Positions 8,801 through 19,574 of a DNA stretch of 64,000 nucleotides are shown here, piece by piece (the first letter of the stretch is position 1; each line of letters opens with the position of its first letter). Below the pieces are notes generated by a model. The model saw nothing but the letters and a program-made list of their open reading frames with translations, was not told the DNA's origin and searched no databases. Source of the DNA: Caecitellus pseudoparvulus. Taxonomy: Eukaryota; Bigyra: Bicosoecida. Both the position numbers and the translations under genes were made by a program. The DNA lies in NCBI GenBank assembly GCA_965644315.1, contig CBFFRQ010000149.1:48941-112940 (forward strand), written 5' to 3'.

Positions 8801-11697
8801 CGGCAGGGGGGCGCGTGGCCCTGGATAGTGCAGGAAGGCAGGTCAAGTGTGCAGGGTACCGCCCAAGTGCTCTTCCGCGACCTCCGCCGGGCGGCAGTCT
8901 CAGTCTGCAGCTGTCCTTCCGGACCAACGAAGGCGTGCTGGCAGCCATGCCAGCTGGGGCACTGCTCGTTGCAGGCCCACCGGCCCTTACACGCGCAACT
9001 CCGTCTGAAGCACAACCAGGCGCCCCACTCTCCGTGCTGGGTATGAATCTGGGGCTGTCTGACGCAGACGTGGTGGCTGTCATGGTTGGGCGCGTGCAAG
9101 TGCCACGCAGCCAATGGAGCCGGGCGGGGGATGCGGGCATTCGCATTGACAGCCTCCCCCCTCCAGCATCGTTGATGCTCCAAGATCTCATTGACGTCCG
9201 CTTCACAGTTGCCCTGCGCAGCGGGTACAATGCTTCGACGCCCGCCTCGCAGGGTGGCGGCTTTCGGTACCTGTTACCGCCGCAAGCTCCCCTCACTGCG
9301 CCACGTCAAGTGTGTGGGTATCGAGAGGGGCCAGGGGGGGCCACTCGAGTGGTGTTCCGGTGGACAGACGACGCCATCACTGCTGTGTCCCCTGTCCAGG
9401 CATGGGTGGTTAACTTTGCCGAGCGGCCGCCACGCACAACGGCGGGTGTCGGAAACGAGACGGCTGCCATGTCAAGGCGTGTCGTGCCGGTGGGAGGGGC
9501 AACTTCCGGAGATGTGCTGGAGCTTGACGGTGTGCCCGCTGACTGCGCGCACATTCTGCCACCCACCGGGCCGGGCCAGTTGCTGGATGTGCGAGTGTTG
9601 GACACGCCTGCAGCGCCGTTGTGGCTGGCTGTGCGTGCAGCGACTGGCGTCAGCGACGATGCCTTGCTCGGCCCTGCATCCCCCCCTGCTGGCCCCGTCT
9701 TTTCTGTGTGCAGCTCCTCACAATACCTGGCGACGCACGCGCTGTCGGGAGAGGACTGGAGCGCCGTTCTCTGCCAGCCATGCCCTGCTGGGGCGCTGTG
9801 TGATGGCTTGCCGTGGGAGGGCATGCGCAACGCGGCTGGCTTCTACCGTGTGCCGTGGTCGGAGGCTGGTCTGGCCTTCTTGCCCTGTGTGCAGGAGGTG
9901 GTGTGCCCCAGTCCTTCTCGGGTGCTTGTGAAGCGCAGCGACTTGGCGTACTTGCAGCATGACACCTGTCGACCGGGCTGCCCCCTGCCTGCTCCGTTCG
10001 TCGGCAGTGGCACGCTCATGGTCGCCAACGCGTCGCAAGAAACCGGCCATGCACAGGGTAGCTCGTCAGTGGCACCGACACAGGGGTTTTCCGAGTCCCC
10101 CACCAGCGCGCCGATCTCTCAGTGCCTGGAAGGACACACGGGCCCTCTGTGTGAGCAGTGCACAGCAGGGTACGGCCGTGTCGGCGCGGGGACCTGTTCA
10201 AAGTGCTCGGGTGGGCGTGCTGGGGCGGCAGGGCTCATCGTCTTGTTTGCCCTGGGTGTGACCTTGGTCGTGGCGTGGTTGCTGCAGGGGCAGGTGCGCA
10301 CTCGTGCCCTGGAGCGTAAAACGCACAGTGTCGTGAAGAAGGTGCTGCTGAGTCACCTGCAGCAGTGTGCACTAATGCTGTCGTTCGACCTGAAGTGGCC
10401 CAACCCCTTCCGCAGCCTGCTGCAGATCTCGGACATGGCCGGCTCGGCAGCGTCCACGTTCGCCAGCGTGGACTGTGTGCGGGCAACGGATGGTGCCGGC
10501 CTGGACTCGACGTTCCGTGTCACCGTCGTGGCCACCCTAGTAACTCCCGTGCTGCTGGGCATCGGTGCTGTCGCAGTGTTCTGGGCACTGTGGCTGTGCC
10601 GCCGGGCCGACGCAGAGGAGACGCGGCGCCGCTGCCTCGTAGCACTGGTGGTGCTGACGTACCTGTTCTACACGCCCATAAGCCGCGCCACCATGCAGCT
10701 GTTCACATGTGTCGATGTAGGGGGCCAAACCCGCTTGCTGGAAGACCTCAGCATTGAGTGTGACTCCACGGAGAACCGCATTTGGTCCCTGGGGCTGGGC
10801 GTTCCCCTCCTGCTGCTGTTTGTGCTGGGCTACCCTGCCCTGGCAGCAGTTCACCTCTGGCGGGAGCGGGAGGTGTTGCAGACCAGCACGTGGCATCGCC
10901 GTACACTGGGCCTGCTGTACCTAGGATACAAAGATCAGTACTTCTGGTACGAGGTTGCAATTATGGCACGCAAGGCTCTGTTTGCGCTGGTGCTCGTGGC
11001 GCTGCGCCCCGTGGGGCTGCTGTGGCAGATTGGCTTTGGGCTGCTGGTGCTGTGTGCTGCGTGCATGTTGTCTGCTGCCCTGCAGCCGTACGAGGCGCCG
11101 CTGTTCAACAAGCTGGACATGGCCAGCATGGCCCTCTCAATTACAACCCTGGCCGGCGGCGCGCTGCTGTTTCAAGACCGTGTGGACGATCTGCGTGCAG
11201 CCTCCAGTGCAACGCACAGGCGGTGGCAGCACCTGGATGCCGCTGCGCAGTCCATCTCCACTGTACTGTGCGTGGCCAATGCTGCGTTCCTGGGCTTCGT
11301 CCTCGTGTGGTGGCTGCGCGAGTGGTACGGGTCAGAGGTAGCGCCTGTTCTGCGCAGGCGTGCTGGAAAAGCAAAAGATCCCTCCAGCCCCTGCCAAGCA
11401 GCTGAGCCGCAGACAGTGCAGGGTGCTGCTGGTCCAGCTCAGAAGCGACAAGTAGACCTTCCCGACTTCCAGCTAAAGGACGCAAAGCAAGGACCATTTC
11501 CAGGGAGTGGCAAGCAGCCTCTGGCGAGCGCGCAGACACCCTCGGGCCTTTCTGGACAGTGTGCTTTCCTCGCACAGACAGAGAACCCGTTGCGGGCATC
11601 CATCACAGCGGGCATGGGGGGCGGGAAGAGACCCATGCCGCCTCGAAGAGTGCTGCAGCAGCGACGTGCCTCGAAGGCCTCCGCCAGCAAAGTGTGA
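5880..11697 (+). pseudogene. 5'-truncated RCC1/IPT-TIG multi-TM receptor-like gene with one frameshift
   Basis: The first frame (to 8188) opens directly at the viral junction with no usable ATG. Its N-terminal part has RCC1-type repeats (VSAGWHHACALFTGGRVACWG-like, about 5,930-6,420), followed by many IPT/TIG-like domains. The frame changes near 8002-8006, a run of five Gs. With one more base there, the protein continues smoothly in the frame that ends at 11697. The second part adds further IPT/TIG domains, a Cys-rich juxtamembrane region (about 9,710-10,210) and a block of hydrophobic segments (about 10,234-11,320), then a short basic tail. This is the TIG plus TRP-like membrane architecture common in protist genomes, and a cell-surface sensor or adhesion role is inferred. 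The related gene at 45,341-56,765 has the same C-terminal layout. Truncation by the AT-rich insert and the frameshift argue for a pseudogene or an assembly artefact. Confidence 0.75.
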
Positions 11698-12006
11698 TCG
11701 TGTGGAGCGTGTGTGTTCAGTGCGGCTGCTCATGGCGAGTGCAGCTGCGCAACGTACCAATGCATTGTGGTTTGTGGTGAACAACAGCACTCTGAGCTGC
11801 CGGGCTTGAAGCTGGGATGCTCGCTCGTGGGCCGACTTGGATGCGGCCCAGCGTCAGCCCGAATAGGCTGCTTCTCGAGACTGTGCGGTCTCGCTTGCCT
11901 TCACCAAGGACGAGCAGCGACCTCCGCGCAACCTGCTGGCCAGCGCAGCGTGCACGGGGGCTGTTCCACGCAGGCGGCTCTGACAAAGCACACCCAGTCC
12001 CCCCAC
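11698..12006. other. Convergent intergenic spacer, no gene seen
   Basis: About 310 bp separate the stop of the receptor-like gene from the stop of the TTC4-like gene. Nothing coding or repetitive is supported here; it presumably holds both 3' untranslated regions. Confidence 0.5.
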
Positions 12007-13564
12007 TCACTGCTGGCTTGCCTCAAACTCCTCCCTTGTGACGAGGTCGGGCACTGCAAGGCAGGGAAACTCGGTCGCCTTCATGGCCCGCAGCGTCTCC
12101 TTGCGCCAAGCGGCGTACCAAGGCGTGCCCTTGCCCACGACGTAAATGACAGGAATGGTGGGCACAACGTGGTCGGGCTGCACCAGCGGCAGCAACAGCG
12201 GCGCGGCGAGTGGAATCTGCACCCACACATGAGGCCCCTGGGGAGCAGGCTGCTCTGCGGCAGAGGCTGCGGAAGCGGTGGGGGCGGCTTGGTCACTTGG
12301 TTGGTCTGGGGTGGCGGGGGCTGGCAACCACTCGCTCCAAGCCTGTTCCAGGGGTTTGGCAGGCACGATGTTCCGCACGTAGAAGGCATCGACGTTGTCC
12401 AGGGTGTACGCGCCCGCTCGATCCCACGGGAGAGGGGGCAGCCCCCTTCGTCTTGGGCAGCATGGCGCCCAGAAGGGACTGCAGTGTGTCCACCTCAGGC
12501 CACGTCTGCACGTAGTCGCTCTGCCCCGTTTCTGGGTACAGCACCACCAGGGGCCAGTGCATGCATCCGTCCTCCGTGATGTGGGGCTCGCCAGGTGTCC
12601 GACGCATGTCTTCGAACAGAGGCTTGCCCACGCGAATGCCCCGATCTGCACAGGCCTCTGCCGCGACGGCCAGGCGGTCTTTCGTCGCCTGCACTTTCGC
12701 CGCCTCTGCTTCCGCCATGCGCTGCACCTTGTCCAGGCCTGCCTGGGCTCGGCCAGCCAGGGTCTGCAGAGCCTTGCTCTCGGGGTCGCCTGCGAGGCCC
12801 TTGTTTGCGAGCTCTAGAGCCTTGCTGTAGCGCCCGAGGAGCACGGCGCACTTTGCGCCCCGCTGCACGGCACGGGCATTGTCAGGGTTCAGGCTCAGCG
12901 CCTCGAGGCACTCATCCAAGGCCATGCCCAGCTTCTTGCGGGACTGGAGAGGGGGCAGCGGGTGTGAGGGGTGTCGGTCTGCTGCTTCCCTTGCTGCGCC
13001 GTCGCCACGCACCATGAAAATTGCCGCCAAGTTGCTGTGCACGACGCTCTCCAGTGCTGTCATCTCAGACGATGGGGGGGCATTGCCGATGTGTCGCAGG
13101 GCATCCTGTGCAGGCGCGCTAGCGAGGCAGGTGAGGCGCCGCCAGGGGTGCAGCTCCAGCCACGGCACCGCACGTTGTAGAACTTCAGCGCGTTGCCATA
13201 GAACGCCTTGCCGCGCTTGAAAGCGACGTTGCCTCGCTCTTTGCAGTCGACGGCCAGCTCTGCAGGGCCATGGTCGTCGCTGTAGTCCAGATCTCGCAGG
13301 GCTTTCAAGTACGGGTTCTTCTCATAGTCCTCCTCCTGCGCAGCACGCGCGATCGAGCGAGTGACCAGGGCGGGGGACAAGGACGTGGAAAGCCACAGCA
13401 CGAACTGTGGGCAGGTGGTCCATGAAAAAGGGATGGTTCTCGAAGTCGTCGTCCAAAGAATCTAGATGGCCCGAGGCTTTCATCTTCTTGTACTCCTCGA
13501 TAAGCTGGTCCAGCTGCTCCTCATCCAGCTCAGAAGGGGGCTGTGTGCCTGGCGCTGCTGCCAT
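12007..13564 (-). CDS. TTC4: TTC4/CNS1-like TPR co-chaperone, four exons, one apparent frameshift
   Basis: Exons on the minus strand are 13564-13406, 13335-13174, 13105-13013 and 12943-12007, all with GT-AG introns and phase-0 joins. The protein (about 449 aa) has an acidic N-terminus with NHPFFM, then ELAVDCKERGNVAFKRGKAF opening the TPR region, further TPR helices (ALDECLEALSLNPDNARAVQ), a coiled-coil Ala/Glu/Lys stretch, and a C-terminal domain with WPLVVLYPETGQSDYVQTW followed by PWDRAGAYTLDNVDAFYV. This order is that of TTC4/Cns1, an Hsp90/Hsp70 co-chaperone acting in the cytosol. The last exon needs one base fewer in the C5 run at 12442-12446 (G5 on the coding strand); without that change the conserved C-terminal domain is out of frame. 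It shares a 354-bp upstream region with the divergent eL31 gene. Confidence 0.85.
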
Positions 13565-13918
13565 GTCGAACCAATTTCCGCACAGCGAGACAAGAACGGG
13601 CAATGGAGTGGGCAAGGAACCAGAGCAAGGATAAAACCATCAAGGGACGTAATTGGGACGATTTTTGTGTGCATCACAACCTGCCCCGTGGCAGGAAGCT
13701 TGCCGCTGCGTGGCCTCACCGTCCGGCTGGGCCGAGCGTTGGTTTGAGACGCATCATTTCATCATTCGCGCACCGCAAAAATCAAGCCCCCCACACCAGC
13801 ACCTTCAGCAGTGCAAATGCGCCGCATGCCAGCACTTTTCCCCACCCAGTACCCACGACAAACCAGTAGATGTGGCAAGAGCCTCCTTTGTGCTGTGCTT
13901 CTCCACCCAACTCTCACC
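13565..13918. promoter_or_regulatory. Probable bidirectional promoter of TTC4-like and eL31 genes
   Basis: This 354-bp stretch separates divergent start codons at 13564 (minus) and 13919 (plus). No coding segment is supported. Both flanking genes act in protein synthesis or folding, so shared regulation is plausible, but I see no defined core-promoter motif. Confidence 0.4.
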
Positions 13919-14672
13919 ATGGGAAAGACTCGCCCCGCATCCACCCCCGTTGACAGTGCGTGCCAGTTTCCGCACTCGGGCAGCGCTACGTCGCGCTGGC
14001 CTGAGCGTCAAGGGGGCGCCAGGGCAGACCTTTGATGGCAGCCGCGCACTGTGCTTTTGTCCCGCTTCGCAGCCCCTGTGGTGAAGGAGGCCACGATCAA
14101 CCTCCACAAGCGCCTGCACGGCATGTGAGTCTCGGCGCCTGGTCAGCTGCGGAACTAGCACCAGCCTCCTTGGCCGGCTGCTCAGAGCACAGCCGAGGTG
14201 GTGGCGGCCAAGAGCAGTGTGCAGGAAGTCCGCACTGTGCACTTCCTCACCCCCCTTGCTGTGTGCAGTGGCTTCAAGAAGCGTGCCCCCCGCGCTGTGC
14301 GTGAGATCAAGAAGTTCGTCGGCAAGGAGATGAAGACCACCGACGTGCGCCTGGACACCTCTGTCAACAAGTATGTCTGGCACAAGGGCATCCGCAACGT
14401 CCCCACTCGCATCCGCGTGCTCATGGAGCGCAAGCGCAACGAGGACGAGGACGCCAAGGAGACTGTGAGTGCAGCGCCTGGCACGGCGAAACGCTGCGGT
14501 GAAACTCCAGCTCACCTGCACCTGCCATTTGCGCTCGCCTCACCCGCAGATGTACACCCTGGTCAAGTACGTCGATGTGGCTGTGGACCCCAACACCGGC
14601 AAGAAGGTGAAGGGCGGCTTCAAGAACTTGCAGACCGGCAAGACCACCGTCGCCGCTGAGGAGGAGGAGTAA
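13919..14672 (+). CDS. RPL31: Cytosolic 60S ribosomal protein eL31, four exons
   Basis: Exons 13919-13955, 14073-14124, 14269-14464 and 14550-14672 join in phase through GT-AG introns (donors gtgcgt, gtgagt, gtgagt; acceptors cgcag, tgcag, cgcag) to give 135 residues. The product contains the family hallmarks [47 protein letters not shown] and [18 protein letters not shown], and ends in an acidic tail. It is a structural protein of the large subunit near the exit tunnel. Length and motif order match the family. The gene proves that the GC-rich part is nuclear eukaryotic DNA with short introns, which guided the other splice models here. Its 3' end converges with that of the Elp6-like gene, 86 bp away. 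Confidence 0.95.
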
Positions 14673-14758
14673 ACCCCCCCCCCAGACACACACCACAATG
14701 CAGCTGAGGAGGACACCACAGCGCCCCGCCCGTGCTCTACATTGCAATTTAGCTTGCC

Positions 14759-15645
14759 TCAGCCTGTCCCTGGCAGGCGGGTCGTCACGCCTTTGTCTGT
14801 TTCGTGGTACAGCAGCTCCTCACAAGCTACGCCGCGCCCTCGAAGCACCTTCACTTTCATGTGCCCAGACACTGCGGTGCTGTAGCCACTGGTCAGCGGC
14901 GCCAGGTTGAACTGCCAGTCGCAGTTCTCACACGCAGAGTGCAGGTGCCACCCCGGCACGTCAGAGTGCACCAGCGCACCTGCGACTCCAACCTCACCCG
15001 TTCCCACACCACCAACGCACCAGTCCCACGCGTCTGCCACACCCCCTGCATCTCCACCAATCGAACTCGCCAAGGCAGCCTCAGGCAGGTCCACAAACCA
15101 CACGGCTGGCGGTGGGGCGCCCTGGCCTGTACACTCCGCCACAGCCCGCTGCACGGCGCCTAGCGGGCTCAGAGCCTCACTATCCCCTGCAGGCCGCAGG
15201 GCAGACAACTGCACGATGTGTAGCGTTGGCTCTTGCACGGCCAGCGGGCCGACCCCCTGCGAGGTGCGGGGGTGACTTCGGGTGTGGGTACGGGGAGGCA
15301 CGGAGCATGTGACGGACCTGCAGCCCGAGCTGTCGAGCACGCACCAGACGCTTCAGCTTGGCCTGCAAGCCCTTGACAGCATGCACAGCTGTGACAATCA
15401 CGCAGTGCTGGCCTGCAGGTGGGAGGGCCCCACGTGCTGGTGCGAGAAGAGGGCAAGGCGTTGGAGGGCGAAGCAGTTTCCGCACCTCCTCGCAACGCCA
15501 TGGCCAAGCACTGCAGCGCCAGCAGCAGCCCTGGAGCGGCGCTGCAGTCACATATGGAAATGACGGTGTTTTCGAACGGCTTCCGGCTGGAGATATCCCC
15601 CACACTGCCCAGGGCAAGGCCCAGAGATGCAGAGCCGGCAGCCAT
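14759..15645 (-). CDS. Elongator subunit Elp6-like protein, three exons
   Basis: Minus-strand exons 15645-15486, 15412-15318 and 15256-14759 join in frame (phases 1 and 0) through GT-AG introns to give about 250 residues. The N-terminus (GLALGS, then a hydrophobic ISICDCSAAPGLLLALQCLA stretch), a central HCVIVTAVHAVKGLQAKL segment, LHIVQLSALRP and VWFVDLPEAALASSIG, and a C-terminal GYSTAVSGHMKVKV ending in LPGTG follow the RecA-like Elp6 pattern, including the loss of a Walker A site and a length near 260. Elp6 belongs to the Elp456 ring of Elongator, which modifies wobble uridine of tRNA. The identification rests on remembered family pattern and is moderate. The three-exon model itself is well supported by phase-consistent splice sites. 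Confidence 0.5.
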
Positions 15646-16289
15646 GGTGCACCAGTCCTCGCCCGAATTGGAAGGAAGGCGCAGAGCACGTGCCTGTAGG
15701 GTGGGGGGAAAATAAGCGGCCGGATAGGTGAGTGTGTGATTAATGTGGCCGCTGTGGTGTGTCGCTCGCGTGGATTTCGTGGTTCTTACATGTTGGGGGA
15801 GCAGGTCACAGTTGCCAACCTCATTGCAACAGGATCAGCCTGCTCGGCCTGTGTGAGCTAGGCGAAGACCCCACGCCATGCCAGTGAGCTAGTGTGCATG
15901 GCATTGGCTTTGATGTACCTGCGCTCGTGTCACTGCGCGGGCCAGAGCGCAGGCTGCCTCACGCCTGCGCTCGCCGCACCTACATTTGCAAGCTGGCTGA
16001 TCAGGGTGGAGTGGCTCCGAGTCGGCGCAAGACATGACAATTTCTTCTTTGGAATGCTTTGTCTACCTGTTATGGTCAGGAATGCGGTACCTGCAGCGGT
16101 TCCCCACCTGGCAAGGCGCGAGCCCAACCTCCATAATCCCCCAGCCAAGCCCACATTCCATCTACACTGCCACCCACTGGACAGAGGAAGCTGATGACAA
16201 GTGCAGGCAGACGAGCAGAACCTTTCTCGTGACTGGCCACACCCTCGCTCAGTTTTGACAGTGCAGTCTGGTCAACACCAAAGTGAGAG
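15646..16289. other. Divergent intergenic region, no gene seen
   Basis: About 640 bp lie between the start codons of the Elp6-like gene (minus) and the membrane protein gene (plus). Open frames here are short and show no recognisable protein features. It presumably holds the promoters of both genes. Confidence 0.4.
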
Positions 16290-19113
16290 ATGGTGCAGCA
16301 ACGCCATGGCACACGGCGGCAGCGAAGCCACAGCATGGCAGGAGCACCGACTGGCAGTGGACAGGCCCCAAGAAGTACAGCAGGCGAGACACACTCGGCA
16401 GCTTGTCTGTGCTTCCTGCTGCTGGTTGTGATGGCGCTCGCTGCGTGGGGCGTTCGAAACGTGTCTGTCGGGTACTTGTGCCAGAACCAGGTCGACGCAC
16501 TTACCCGCACCAACGCTGTTGCAAGTGGCGACCCCAAGAGTGCCGAGCGTGCAGCAGCCATCATGTCTTGCATTGAAGCTTCTGGCGGGCGAGGCGACGA
16601 TGAGGGTTCCCTGCAGGGTGTCATTCTTGCCAACCTTTTTCTTGTGGCAGCCGCATCGCTGTGCGGCGTGTGCTGCAGCGTGTACCCTGGCGTGACGGCC
16701 AAGACAGCCTGCCGCCGAGGGGTGGCGAACATGGGGGTGGGCTTGCTCTTGATACTGACAGGGGGCGGCTTCGTCGGGCTCCTGGTGCAGGACCTGCCCT
16801 GCCTCATGTCGAACAGCTGTCTTGACGCGCAGCACTCGACGTTTCGCGCCGTGACAGCCCTGACCACCACCGCCATTGTGCACTGGGTTGCGTTCCTGAC
16901 AATTTCATCAGACCCAAAGGGAGAAAGCAGCCCGAATCGCACAAGGTCGGGGTTTTGCGGCGTGCGCCTCAAGGTCCTGTGCTTGATTGCCATGGTTGCA
17001 GTTCTCATTGGCGCGATAGCACTCGAAGGAGTCGTGCTGACCTGCGCAGCAACAGGTGTTGCTGGGGGTCCTTGCGTTGCGGAGGAGCAGGTGGCTCCCC
17101 TCAAATCGCTGTAGCCATGGTGCTGCCGACGTCCTTGTCACTTCTGCTCGCTGCCATGACGCTGTATGGGAACAGCGTTGACGTACACAACCAACGCACT
17201 GCTCTAAGGAGATCGGAGAACGGATGCTGTATGGGCGGCCGTGCAACGCACGTCTCTCTCATGAGTCTGCTGGTGATCCTTTTCCTGGCCCTTTTCATCT
17301 TAGCAGGCTGTGTCGTGGGTGGGGCGAATCTGCTCCTTTTCGCAATGCCAAGCACAGAGGCGTTCGGCATCCGCGCCGAGGAGGTCATCGTGCTGCCCTT
17401 CATCGCGGCCCTGCCGGCCCTTACAGGCATGTACAAGCTCTTAAGCTTCGCCATGAATCGGATGGGGGCACTCGGCTCGCGTTTCAATGCTTGCGCCAGG
17501 TGCTGTGGTCGGGGGCAAGAGCTTGCCTTCCTGGAGGCGGTGCTGAAGGGGAAGCTGGAGGAGGTATACCAGAAGCTTGTGGAAAGCTCGAGCGCCGGAG
17601 AAGCTGGACGAATCGAACTGGCCCGAACAGGCGTCGTTGATGAGCATGAAACGGATGAAGTCGACAAGGACCCGAAACAGCGCGGCAATCGCTTCTGCAC
17701 CTGCTGCCTTGGGAGCACCCCTCCAACCGGAGGACCGCCAGAATTATGGCCGATGCCATGGGTGGCCGAGCAGACACCAAGGCTATGTCTATGGTGGACG
17801 TTTCGTTTGTCCTAAGCGTGCAGCCAAGTCCCTCCATGCTGGACTCGGCCGTCAACATTGCGAACCTAGCAGCTCAGTGTGACACGACGGACAAAGCACG
17901 CGTTGGGCTGAATATGATGGAAAAGAACATTCTTGCCATTGCCATTGATGGCCACCTTCAGAACCAAAAACTGAAACATTCGTGCATTTGCCCGCTGCAC
18001 TGCTGCCAACCACATCGAGGACGGTGCAACTGCGCCTGCATCGGTTGCTACGATCGCAACCTGCGCATTCCAGGGGACGACCACTCTGTAGTGTGTCGCC
18101 CGTGGATGCTGTGGCTCATCATGCTCATGCTCGTGTGCTGCTTTGTTGCCCCGGGCCTTCACCGGCTCGTGCATGGCGGGTCGTTCACCGGCAACCCCTC
18201 ACGCGACGGGCAGTACATTGTGTACTCTGGCCTTGTCCTCTCGACGCTCGCCGCTCTGCGCACAGTGACGACCATGGACAACTCTCTCAGCACTCTCGCA
18301 CGACTTCATGAGCTTGCCAAACAACTGCTTGACGTTTCTAGAGTCAACGTCACGGAGCCTGCTGAAGTGGCGCAGTGGTCTGCCTCCCTCTGGTTCCTCG
18401 TGGAGGTCATCAAGCGAGAAGTAGGGGGGCACCATGGGGCTGTGGTGTTTGCCTACAGTTTGGCCAGTCTGGGAACTGGGGGCTTTCTGACTCTCTGGGT
18501 CATTCTAAACCGCACCTTGGAAGAGAACGCAGCCGGCAACCTTCTGGAAAACCCCGCGCTTTGGACGTTAGCCATCATCACAGTGCTTTACTTTTGGGTT
18601 TCGGGTATGCTCTTCGTGCCGCTGTTGAGCCTAGACAACGTCATTTCGAGGGCCATCGAGCTCATGCGCACACGGGCACTGGCAGGCCGCGACGTGCATG
18701 CTCTGTCAGGATTCCTGCTCCGCACGTCGCAAGATGCCGTGGCAGAGTTTCGCAAGTTGAAACACAACCTTGTACGTATTGGGGAACTAGTAGCACACCA
18801 TGCGAACCCACTTCATGCCGCGTCCGGCCAAGCTGCAAGTCCTGCCACGGCAGCAAGCAGCAATGGATGGGAACTTACCCGCCAAGAGCGCCAGCAAGCA
18901 GGGCACCGCATGCAGGCCATCCTGTACGCGGCTGCCGTCGCAGAGTCGTGGGGTTCCCGCTACAAGGGTATTAAGTTGCCCCTCTTTGATTCCTCAGCAA
19001 TTACCATCACCCTCTCCGCGACGTATGCCTACAGTTTGATGGGAGCCGCTGCGCTGCCGGTGCTCACATTCGTGGGGAGACTGGCGCTGAACTCGGTCCG
19101 AGCATCTGATTAA
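16290..19113 (+). CDS. Polytopic membrane protein of unknown family, multi-exon
   Basis: Three plus-strand frames (16290-17114, 17117-17815, 17746-19113) appear to be parts of one gene. The first join is clear: an intron at 17056-17114 (acaG|gtgttg...ctgtag|CC) removes the stop and joins the frames in phase, giving ...TAMVLPT. The second change of frame falls between about 17,640 and 17,750 and is either another small intron or a frameshift. The translation has about a dozen hydrophobic segments: five before 17,055, two or three in the middle part, and five or six in the last part (WMLWLIMLMLVCCFVAPGL to SLMGAAALPVLTFVGRLAL). These are separated by Cys-rich loops and a soluble stretch rich in Lys/Glu. 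The start may be the second Met at codon 16. No family is recognised; a transporter or membrane scaffold is possible. Confidence 0.6.
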
Positions 19114-19574
19114 ACAAATATTGAGTGTGTAAAGGACTATTACCCTGCATGCCACTGGGTGGGCACAGACAGTGGCTTTGTAGGGTGAAAGTGGTTCCCG
19201 CGCCCACAGCCTCGGGTGAAGTTGGTGGCAGGTGCTGCTATCTCCGTGATGGATGGTTGCGAATTCGGAGCCAGGCACGCACGAGAGACTGAGTAGCTCT
19301 TTTCGCTCGAAGTGCGCGTTCTTTGGAAGACCCCACTGTCATGCCCTGTTCACTTGAGAGCCAAGCAGCAAACCCGGCACTCCGAGCACGTTGAAGGAAT
19401 TCACCAATTATCCTCTCGCCCCGACTTGAAACCCTAATGTGACCTTCCAGGCTCGGTTGTTCATCGCAGTGTATATCAACGTTTTAGAGTTGTAAGCTTT
19501 CTCTGCACCCCTTCCCCCCAACTGGGGCACGCGCCTGTGACTGTGCGGCGCTGCGGAATCTGAGCCACCACGCC
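19114..19574. other. Intergenic region upstream of ankyrin array
   Basis: No gene is seen in 461 bp. The last 28 bp before the ATG (GCGGAATCTGAGCCACCACGCC and flanks) are conserved in front of all four array genes, so they probably hold the common 5' leader. Confidence 0.4.
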
